Source: Shinella lacus | GTDB taxonomy: Bacteria > Pseudomonadota > Alphaproteobacteria > Rhizobiales > Rhizobiaceae | DNA length: 64,000 bases | Direction: 5' to 3' | Assembly (NCBI RefSeq): GCF_010994755.1 | Contig: NZ_WHSB02000007.1 | Coordinates: 62,001-126,000, forward strand | In this document: positions 57,853-64,000 of the stretch, one piece after another | How positions within the stretch are numbered: position 1 is the first letter of the stretch | How the letters are laid out: every line of letters starts with the position of its first letter | Translations under genes and position numbers: made by a program | Notes under the pieces: model-generated | Database searches by the model: none | What the model was told of the DNA's origin: nothing | What the model saw: the letters and a program-made list of their open reading frames with translations, nothing else

Positions 57853-58695
57853 ATGGATATCCAGATTCGCAAGGCCTATCGCGACGAACTGGTCGACATT
57901 CTGGATTGGGCGGCCGCGGAAGGCTGGAACCCGGGGCTTGGCGATGCCGGACCCTTCTGGGTGGCTGATCCGGAGGGCTATCTCGTCGCGGAGGCGGAAA
58001 AGCGCATGGTGGGGGCGATCTCGCTCGTCCGCTATGGCGCGCATTACGCCTTTCTCGGCTTCTATATCGTGCACAAGGACGTGCGCGGGCAGGGTGTGGG
58101 GCTGCGCCTGTGGGAAGCCGCGATGGCGATGGCGGAAGACCGTATAGTCGGCCTCGACGGCGTCGTCGCCCAGCAGGAGAACTATCGCAAGTCCGGCTTC
58201 GCCTATGCGCACGCCAATGTGCGTTATGGCGGCCGGATGCAATGCACTGTGCCGAACGACCCGCGGCTGACGCCGGTCTCGCCCGTCCATGTGCCGCTGA
58301 TCGCCGACTATGATGAACGGTTCAACCCGGCCCGCCGGGAGACCTTCCTGCGCGAATGGCTGAAGGAACAGGAGACACGCCAGAGTTTCGCGCTGCTCCA
58401 GGGCACCAAGGTCTCCGGCTACGGCACGATTCGCGCCTGCCGCGAGGGTTTCAAGATCGGCCCGCTGTTCTCCGATACCGATGTCGGCGCCGACCTGCTG
58501 TTCCGTGCGCTCGTCGCCAATGTCGGCGGCGGCCGGATCTTCCTCGACATTCCCGCGCCGAACACCGAGGCGAAGGCGCTCTGCGTGCGCCACGGCCTGT
58601 CGCCGGTCTTCGAGACGGCGCGTATGTATCGCGGAACGATGCCGGACCTGCCGCTCAACCGCATCTTCGGCATCACGACATTCGAGCTTGGCTGA
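57853..58695 (+). CDS. GNAT-family acetyltransferase, YitH/HolE-like two-domain
   Basis: 280 residues. The N-terminal GNAT domain has VHKDVRGQGVGLRLW, which is the acetyl-CoA pyrophosphate loop (RGQGVG), at about 75-90. The second domain from about 150 contains IFLDIPAPNTEAKALCVRHGL and GITTFELG, as in the YitH/HolE-type C-terminal acetyltransferase module. The acceptor is unknown. ATG 57853 after GAAGGGCAGGG is favoured over the longer upstream frame. It stands alone. Confidence 0.87.
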   Translation: MDIQIRKAYRDELVDILDWAAAEGWNPGLGDAGPFWVADPEGYLVAEAEKRMVGAISLVRYGAHYAFLGFYIVHKDVRGQGVGLRLWEAAMAMAEDRIVGLDGVVAQQENYRKSGFAYAHANVRYGGRMQCTVPNDPRLTPVSPVHVPLIADYDERFNPARRETFLREWLKEQETRQSFALLQGTKVSGYGTIRACREGFKIGPLFSDTDVGADLLFRALVANVGGGRIFLDIPAPNTEAKALCVRHGLSPVFETARMYRGTMPDLPLNRIFGITTFELG

Positions 58696-58701
58696 TCTGT
58701 C

Positions 58702-59544
58702 TTAGCCGCCCGCCATGGCGAGCAGATCCGATCCGCCCACGCCCTTGTGGCGCAGCGTCACGACGGAATAGCCCTCGTCCTTCAGCTGCGCGAGCAATGC
58801 CGGCAGCACGGCGGCGGTGCGCTTGTGGATGTCGTGCAGCAGGATGATGCCGCGGCCGCGCTTGCGCAGGCCCTCCATGGTCCGGCTCGCGACGGATGCC
58901 GGCGAGACTTTGAAATAGTCCTTCGAATCCACGTCCATATCCATGATGATCGTGCCGCGTCGCGAGACCGCGCTACGCAGTGCCGACGTGTCCGACAGAT
59001 AGGGGAAGCGGAAGAAATCCGGCTGGCGGGCGGTGGCACGCTGCACGGCCTTTTCGCCCTTGCGGATTTCCGCCATCGCCGCCTCGAAGGCGAGATAACG
59101 CAGGTTGGCATGGCGATAGGTATGGCTGCCGATCGTATGGCCGCGGGAAACGACCTTGCGGGCGATGGCCGGATAGGCATCCGCCATCTGGCCGACCATC
59201 AGGAAGGTCGCCTTGACGCGGTAGGCGTCGAGCGTGGCGAGGATCGCCTCCGTGCGACCCGGCACCGGACCGTCGTCGAAGGTCAAAACGACCTCCTTGT
59301 GCCGCAGCTTCAGGTCGGCGAGCGAGGCGACGGCGAGCGTGCGCCCGGCAAGCCCCGTGCGCCCGGCCCAGCGGGCGGGCGACATCGGCACGGGATCATC
59401 CGCGTCGAGCACCTTCGCCTGCTTCGCCTCGACGAAGGCGGTCTCGGTGGAGGCGCGCGGTTTGGTCGTGTTGCACCCGGCAAGGAGGGGCAGCAGCGCC
59501 AATGCGGCAAGAAGCAGGCGGCAACGCATGGGCGCACTCGGCAA
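58702..59544 (-). CDS. Polysaccharide deacetylase lipoprotein (NodB-homology)
   Basis: 280-residue exported CE4-type deacetylase. The signal ends in lipobox LLAGC, so the mature protein is probably a lipoprotein. The NodB motifs are TFDDGPVPGRT (catalytic Asp), GSHTYRHANLR (metal His) and GIILLHDIHKRT. Substrates could be peptidoglycan or exopolysaccharide. It converges with the GNAT gene (6-bp gap). The start may be ATG 59544 or an in-frame ATG at 59529 (MRCRLL). Confidence 0.9.
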   Translation of the reverse strand: MPSAPMRCRLLLAALALLPLLAGCNTTKPRASTETAFVEAKQAKVLDADDPVPMSPARWAGRTGLAGRTLAVASLADLKLRHKEVVLTFDDGPVPGRTEAILATLDAYRVKATFLMVGQMADAYPAIARKVVSRGHTIGSHTYRHANLRYLAFEAAMAEIRKGEKAVQRATARQPDFFRFPYLSDTSALRSAVSRRGTIIMDMDVDSKDYFKVSPASVASRTMEGLRKRGRGIILLHDIHKRTAAVLPALLAQLKDEGYSVVTLRHKGVGGSDLLAMAGG

Positions 59545-59614
59545 GATGATGATCTTGCAAGCACTTTTGTCCGATCATGGTTAATGAAGCGTTGAGGCGG
59601 CGGGCGGAAAGGCC

Positions 59615-61501
59615 TTATCCCGCCATCGCCTCCTCATATTCGGCCGAAAGCTCCAGCCATTGCTCCTCGGCGTCATGCAGCTTGTCGACCGCCATGGCGC
59701 GCAGCTTCGCCTTTTCGGCCGCCTTGGCCGGGCTCTTCTCGTAGAGCACCGGATCCGCAAGCTCCGCATCAAGAAGCTGAATCTGCTTATGCAGCTTTGC
59801 CGTCAGGGATTCGATTTCATTGATCTTTTTCTTGAGCGGCGCGTACTGGGCGCGCCGGTCGGCATTCGCCTTGCGCTGGTCGGCCTTGTTCGCCTGCTCG
59901 CCGTTGCCGGCCGGTTTTTCCCTGTCGTCCCTCTTGCCGGACTGCACGATGAGGCTGCGATACTCCTCCATGTCGCCGTCGAAGGTTTTGACCGTGCCCT
60001 CGTTGACCAGCCACAGCCGGTCGACGGTCGCCTCGATCAGGTGGCGATCGTGCGAGATCAGGATGACGGCACCTTCATAGTCGTTCAGCGCCTCGATCAG
60101 CGCGCGGCGGCTGTCGATGTCGAGATGGTTGGTCGGCTCGTCGAGGATCAAGAGGTTCGGCGCATCGAAGGCGGCAAGGCCCATCAGCAAGCGCGCCTTC
60201 TCGCCGCCAGACAGGTCCTTGGCGGCCGTCGACATCTTTTCCGTCGCAAGCCCCATCTGCGCAACGCGGGCGCGCACCTTGGCCTCCGTTGCCTCCGGCA
60301 TCAGCCGGCGCACATGCTCGACCGGCGATTGATCCGGAATGAGGTCATCGAGCTGGTGCTGCGCGAAAAAGCCGATCTTCAGGCCCGGCGCGCGCTTCAC
60401 CGCGCCCGATTCCGCCTCCAGCCGACCGGAGATGAATTTCGCGAAAGTCGACTTGCCGTTGCCGTTCGAACCGAGCAGCGCGATGCGGTCGTCATTGTCG
60501 ATGCGCAGGTTGATCTGCTTGAGGATCGGCTGTCCCGGCGTATAGCCGACCGCCCCGCCTTCGATCGCGATGATCGGGGAGGCGGGCTGGCGCTCGGGCT
60601 CCGGGAAGGTGATCGGCTGCACATGCGTCTCGATCACGGCGGCGACCGTTCCCATGCGCTCCAGCGCCTTGACGCGGCTCTGCGCCTGCTTGGCCTTGGT
60701 GGCCTTGGCCTTGAAGCGGTCGATGAAGCTTTGCAGGTGTTTGCGCGCGGCTTCGTTCTTCGCTTTCGCCTTCATCTGCAACTCGTCGTTCTCGGCCTTC
60801 TGCCGCTCGAACTGGTCGTAGGAGCCGCGATAGAAGGTGAGCTTCTGCTGGTCGAGATGCACGATGGCGTTGACGGCGGTGTTCAAGAGGTCGCGGTCGT
60901 GGCTGATGATGATGACGGTGTGCGGATAACGCCGCACATAATCCTCCAGCCACAATGTGCCTTCTAGGTCGAGATAGTTGGTCGGTTCGTCGAGCAGCAG
61001 CAGGTCCGGCTCGGAGAACAGCACGGCCGCCAGCGCCACGCGCATGCGCCAGCCGCCGGAGAAGCTCTTCGCCGCCTGCTGCTGCGCTTCGTGGTTGAAG
61101 CCGAGGCCGGCGAGGATGCTGGCCGCGCGCGATTGCGCCGAATGCGCGCCGATATCGGTGAGCCGCGTCTGGATTTCGGCGATGCGGTGCGGGTCGGTCG
61201 CCGTCTCCGCTTCCTTGAGCAGCGCGGCGCGCTCCTTGTCGGCGGCCAGCACGATCTCGATCAGCGGGTCGTCCGTGCCCGGCGCTTCCTGCGCCACCTG
61301 GCCGATGCGCGCGTTCTTCGGCAGCGAAATGCTGCCGGCTTCCGAGGCGAACTGGCCGGTGATGATGCGGAAAAGCGTGGACTTGCCGGTGCCGTTGCGG
61401 CCGACGAGACCCACCTTCACGCCGCTCGGCAGCGAGAGGGACGCGTTTTCGATGAGGAGACGCCCGGCAATGCGGGCGGTGAGGCCGGAAATCGTGATCA
61501 T
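59615..61501 (-). CDS. ABC-F family ATPase
   Basis: 628 residues with two ABC cassettes and no membrane helices. Walker A sites are GRNGTGKST and GSNGNGKST; signatures are SFSGGWRMRVALA and DLSGGEKARLL; Walker B sites are LLLLDEPTNYLD and LLILDEPTNHLD. A charged interdomain linker and a C-terminal coiled coil (YAPLKKKINEIESLTAKLHK) are typical of Uup/YheS-like proteins, which act on the ribosome E site. Which subfamily is uncertain. Confidence 0.94.
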   Translation of the reverse strand: MITISGLTARIAGRLLIENASLSLPSGVKVGLVGRNGTGKSTLFRIITGQFASEAGSISLPKNARIGQVAQEAPGTDDPLIEIVLAADKERAALLKEAETATDPHRIAEIQTRLTDIGAHSAQSRAASILAGLGFNHEAQQQAAKSFSGGWRMRVALAAVLFSEPDLLLLDEPTNYLDLEGTLWLEDYVRRYPHTVIIISHDRDLLNTAVNAIVHLDQQKLTFYRGSYDQFERQKAENDELQMKAKAKNEAARKHLQSFIDRFKAKATKAKQAQSRVKALERMGTVAAVIETHVQPITFPEPERQPASPIIAIEGGAVGYTPGQPILKQINLRIDNDDRIALLGSNGNGKSTFAKFISGRLEAESGAVKRAPGLKIGFFAQHQLDDLIPDQSPVEHVRRLMPEATEAKVRARVAQMGLATEKMSTAAKDLSGGEKARLLMGLAAFDAPNLLILDEPTNHLDIDSRRALIEALNDYEGAVILISHDRHLIEATVDRLWLVNEGTVKTFDGDMEEYRSLIVQSGKRDDREKPAGNGEQANKADQRKANADRRAQYAPLKKKINEIESLTAKLHKQIQLLDAELADPVLYEKSPAKAAEKAKLRAMAVDKLHDAEEQWLELSAEYEEAMAG

Positions 61502-61555
61502 TCCGGGTCTATAGGGCGGGGCGACCAGTCAAGGCAAGGGGTGAGGCGCGCCTCT

Positions 61556-62677
61556 TCAGGCGGCCGACCCGGAACGATAGCCGCGGCTCGCCCGATCGGC
61601 GACTTCCGCGGAGTAAATGCGCAGCGCAATGCCGGTTTCGGCGGCATAGGCGAGCGCCTGGTCGGCCTGCTCATAGAGCATGGCGGGCGCGCTCGCCGAA
61701 TCGCTGAGCGACACGCCGGCCGTCAGCGTCAGGAAGCCCGCCGGCAGCTCGCGGTCCATGAAGGGGAACGGCTTTTCCGCGACGCGAACGGCGATGCGGC
61801 GCGCGATGGTGACCGCGATCTCGCGGCTGACATCCGACAAAAGCAGGCAGAACAGGTCCGGCCCGGTGCGGGCGACGAAATCGTCCTTCTTGACCGAGCG
61901 GCGGAAGATGGCGGCAAGCCGCTTCAGCGTCTTTTCCGCCGCACCCGCCGGATGGCTCTCGGCGAACTCCTTGAGCTGCTCGACGCGGAACATCAGGAGC
62001 GCCGAGGTGCCCGCCGCTTCGCCCTGGAAGACGCCCTTCATCCGGCCGAGCAGGGCGGCATGGTTGCCGAGGCCTGTCACCGGATCGTGCGTCAGCGCCT
62101 CGCGGCTGACGGAGAGGCCGCTGCGCAGCCCGTCGAGATGGGCTTGCAGGTCGTCGATCTTCGTCGCCGCCGAGCGGTCCATGCCAAGGATGTCGCGCAC
62201 CAGCGAGAGCAGGCGCACCGTGTCGCTGGAGAAATCCGAAATGCCGAGCACCGGATCGGCGCGCATGCGGTCGGCGATTTCCTGCAATTCGTGCAGCGCG
62301 ACGGCGCGGTCGCGGCGGCTCGTTTCCGCGGTCTGGGAAATCTCCGCAAGCACGCGCACGGCTTCCCCCGCGGCCTGGCCGGCAGCCAGAACATTGTGGC
62401 TCGGCAGCGAATGGCGCAGCGCGATCGAATCGAGCGCCGCCTGTTCCGGCGACTTGCCGAGGGCCGCAATCTCGCGCGCCACGCTCGCATTGCCGTTCAA
62501 CGCCTCGAACAGCAGCTCATAGTTCCGCGGCAGGCCGGAAATGCCGAGATTGGCCATCACATGCGCGATGCGCGCCATGATCGGCGGAACGGCCGGCTGC
62601 TGGTCTTTCGGGGCGGGGGAGGCTTTGCTGGTCATGAAACGCCGTCGGCTGGGCGCTGCGGAGATCGCCTGCGCCAT
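61556..62677 (-). CDS. Degenerate GGDEF-domain protein
   Basis: 373 residues. The helical N-terminal part (30-190) is of unknown type. A GGDEF fold from about 195 begins with DPVTGLGNHAALL. The active-site loop is ARTGPDLFCLLL (269-280) in place of R-GGDEF, so diguanylate cyclase catalysis is unlikely. It may bind GTP or c-di-GMP or act through protein contact. There is no membrane helix. The start is uncertain (ATG 62677 or an internal ATG at about residue 15). Confidence 0.82.
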   Translation of the reverse strand: MAQAISAAPSRRRFMTSKASPAPKDQQPAVPPIMARIAHVMANLGISGLPRNYELLFEALNGNASVAREIAALGKSPEQAALDSIALRHSLPSHNVLAAGQAAGEAVRVLAEISQTAETSRRDRAVALHELQEIADRMRADPVLGISDFSSDTVRLLSLVRDILGMDRSAATKIDDLQAHLDGLRSGLSVSREALTHDPVTGLGNHAALLGRMKGVFQGEAAGTSALLMFRVEQLKEFAESHPAGAAEKTLKRLAAIFRRSVKKDDFVARTGPDLFCLLLSDVSREIAVTIARRIAVRVAEKPFPFMDRELPAGFLTLTAGVSLSDSASAPAMLYEQADQALAYAAETGIALRIYSAEVADRASRGYRSGSAA

Positions 62678-62779
62678 GATGATGTCAGTCGGCGTAACTA
62701 TCGGATTGCACGGTTAATTTTGCGTGTGCTGATAAAGAAATTCAACCGGACTTGACGAAACGCAAGCATCTCTCACGCC

Positions 62780-62813
62780 TCGTGCGGCCGCATCGCCTGA
62801 TGCAGCCGCACGA
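62780..62813. other. Strong stem-loop in the spacer before the GGDEF-like gene
   Basis: TCGTGCGGC (62780-62788) pairs with GCCGCACGA (62805-62813); GCATC/GATGC continue the stem after one mismatch, with a 4-base loop at 62795-62798. There is no T run on either strand, so a classical terminator is unlikely. It lies between two minus-strand genes. Confidence 0.5.
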
Positions 62814-62829
62814 AGGGTGTCGCGTGAAT

Positions 62830-63114
62830 TCAGGCTGTCCGGCGGGCGAGCGGGATAACCCGCATCACCTGCCCGATGACGGTCGCGCGGGTCGGTTCCT
62901 TGGCGCGGGCCGGTCGGTTGTGCTGGAGGTCGCGCATGGCGGCGGCGTAGCCTTCCGCACGGGCGTCCTTCAGGGCCACCTCCAGGGTCTTCTCGATCAC
63001 CGGATAGCATTCTTCCGGCAGGTAGGCATTGGGGGCGTCTGTACCATAGACCCGTGCCATCTTGCAAAGCGTACTACCGAGCAGGGCTGCCCACTCTTCG
63101 GTCGTTCTTGCCAT
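62830..63114 (-). CDS. Small soluble protein of unknown function
   Basis: 94 residues starting MARTTEEWAALLGSTLCKMA. It looks mainly helical and carries two cysteines (STLCKMA, PEECYPV) but no recognised motif. The ATG complementary to 63112-63114 is chosen because GAGGG precedes it before an A-rich run. It is on the same strand as the GGDEF-like gene, 152 bp upstream of it, with a hairpin between. No function can be assigned. Confidence 0.6.
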   Translation of the reverse strand: MARTTEEWAALLGSTLCKMARVYGTDAPNAYLPEECYPVIEKTLEVALKDARAEGYAAAMRDLQHNRPARAKEPTRATVIGQVMRVIPLARRTA

Positions 63115-63312
63115 TTTTTTTCCCTCTTCCAGGAGAGGTAAGTGCCCTCCTGGTACCCACCCCATGGCAGCGACTATCCCATCACCGAATGCCCGTGCCT
63201 GTCACCTGAGTGACAGGGCGGGGCTGCCCTCACAGTCGATGTAGAGCGCTTCCATACCGCATGACTGTATCACTACTATTGCAGGAACCGAAGATACCAC
63301 TCTCCCTAAAAT

Positions 63313-63822
63313 TTATAGGAATTTCGAGCCCTCGGTCCTCACAAAATAAATCAGGTCCAGCGTAATACTTGAACCGCCCAAAGCCGTCAGCATCCCGTGG
63401 CATTGGCCTCTGTGGTGAGTCTGGTGGTTGAAGACGTGGGTCAGTGCGGGGCCGAGCGGGTGGGTGACGATCGTCGGATTGGTCAGCGGGCTGTAGGTGA
63501 AATCGGCGGCGATCTTCTCTTCCGTCAACGAATCGATGAAGGCCGCCAGGCGCGCGTCCTCCACCTCCCTTGCCGCCCGCAGGCCGGCGAAATCCTCGTG
63601 CAGGATTGTGTCGAGACTGGTCGGCGCGTCGCCGCTGCCGGTGAAACGTTTCAGCCAGATGCGGTCGGCGGTGAGAAGGTGGTTCAGCGTGCGGTGCAGC
63701 GAGCCGAAGAAGGCGCCGAGCTCCCGGCGATAGGCGGCATCGTCGAGCTTGCCCACTTCGTCATAGAGTGCGCGGTTGGCCCAGGCATTATAGGCGGCAT
63801 ACATGCGGTAGTGGTCGAGCAT
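63313..63822 (-). CDS. DinB-family four-helix-bundle protein
   Basis: 169 residues of the DinB/YfiT fold. The metal-site histidines fit H48 (LNHLLTADRIW) and H133/H137 (FNHQTHHRGQ). MYAAYNAWANRALYDEV is the typical first helix. Family members include thiol-S-transferases and metal-dependent hydrolases, but the reaction here is unknown. It is divergent from the partial gene at the window end. Confidence 0.9.
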   Translation of the reverse strand: MLDHYRMYAAYNAWANRALYDEVGKLDDAAYRRELGAFFGSLHRTLNHLLTADRIWLKRFTGSGDAPTSLDTILHEDFAGLRAAREVEDARLAAFIDSLTEEKIAADFTYSPLTNPTIVTHPLGPALTHVFNHQTHHRGQCHGMLTALGGSSITLDLIYFVRTEGSKFL

Positions 63823-63956
63823 CGGGGTCTCCGTGATGTGCCCGGACTATAGCGGAAGCCTGCATCGCCTGCATGAATGCGACCCATGAAATTATCTGAT
63901 TTGCGTGACGGGCCGCCCTGCGCTCCAATGCGCCGACACCAAACGACGAGGCTTTG

Positions 63957-64000
63957 ATGACCCGCTTGCTATACGCGCTTTCCGGCGCCGACAGGACCCG
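63957..64000 (+). CDS. Start of a gene cut by the window end, possibly a glutathione S-transferase
   Basis: ATG 63957 opens a frame reading MTRLLYALSGADRTR before the window stops. The string resembles the first beta strand and glutathione-site loop of rhizobial GSTs, but 15 residues are too few to be sure. GACGAGG stands just upstream as a ribosome site. Confidence 0.35.
   Translation, partial: MTRLLYALSGADRT

Overview
The window is a GC-rich (mostly about 60-67% G+C in the lines I counted) chromosomal segment of an alphaproteobacterium, almost certainly a member of the Rhizobiaceae (Rhizobium/Agrobacterium/Ensifer/Shinella type). The blocks rpsF-rpsR-DUF2232-rplI, cfa-dnaB-alr-radA-cvpA-purF, fabD-fabG-acpP-fabF-mltG-yicC-gmk and lptF-lptG-lptD-surA-pdxA-ksgA are typical of that family, as are the dispersed palindromic intergenic repeats. 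I saw no rRNA, tRNA, CRISPR array, prophage or insertion sequence. The species cannot be fixed from the sequence alone.

Layout. 1-4.3 kb: the end of cysS, then a tightly overlapping cluster: a VapBC toxin-antitoxin pair, three tandem GFA-family zinc proteins and a prolyl aminopeptidase. 4.3-12.3 kb: citramalate synthase, a RarD transporter, a LOG-type phosphoribohydrolase, a large membrane-anchored LysM protein and an Atm1-type ABC exporter. 12.3-18.7 kb: a VOC protein, an unknown membrane protein, the phosphatidylethanolamine genes psd-pssA, and a MarR-EmrB-EmrA efflux operon with repeated operator-like sequences. 18.8-28.6 kb, mainly minus strand: SDR, purF, cvpA, radA, alr, dnaB, cfa. 28.8-31.3 kb: the ribosomal operon rpsF-rpsR-DUF2232-rplI with a long leader. 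31.6-34.8 kb: a small anchored protein, an NCS2 permease with a structured leader and small upstream ORF, and an aldo/keto reductase. 34.9-41.6 kb: fatty acid synthesis (fabD-fabG-acpP-fabF), then mltG, yicC, gmk. 41.8-49.4 kb, minus strand: the outer-membrane biogenesis cluster. 49.6-52.8 kb: pepA, holC and an orphan DarT-like ADP-ribosyltransferase. 52.9-57.6 kb: a sugar dehydrogenase-like protein and a complete TRAP transporter whose genes converge. 57.8-64 kb: GNAT, polysaccharide deacetylase, ABC-F ATPase, a degenerate GGDEF protein, DinB, and the first codons of a possible GST.

Most of the window is housekeeping. The strongest candidate for something undescribed is the gene at 51586-52797. 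It encodes an N-terminal membrane helix and charged coiled-coil-like region joined to a DarT-type (DUF4433) nucleic-acid ADP-ribosyltransferase domain with its conserved motifs intact. It has no DarG macrodomain antitoxin beside it, lies 15 nt downstream of holC (DNA polymerase III chi) and has visibly lower G+C than its neighbours. Secondary leads are a three-stem leader RNA with a 27-codon ORF before the NCS2 permease, mutually exclusive hairpins between acpP and fabF, a 24-bp dyad upstream of purF, repeated operator-like sequences before vapB and marR, and two families of dispersed inverted-repeat elements.
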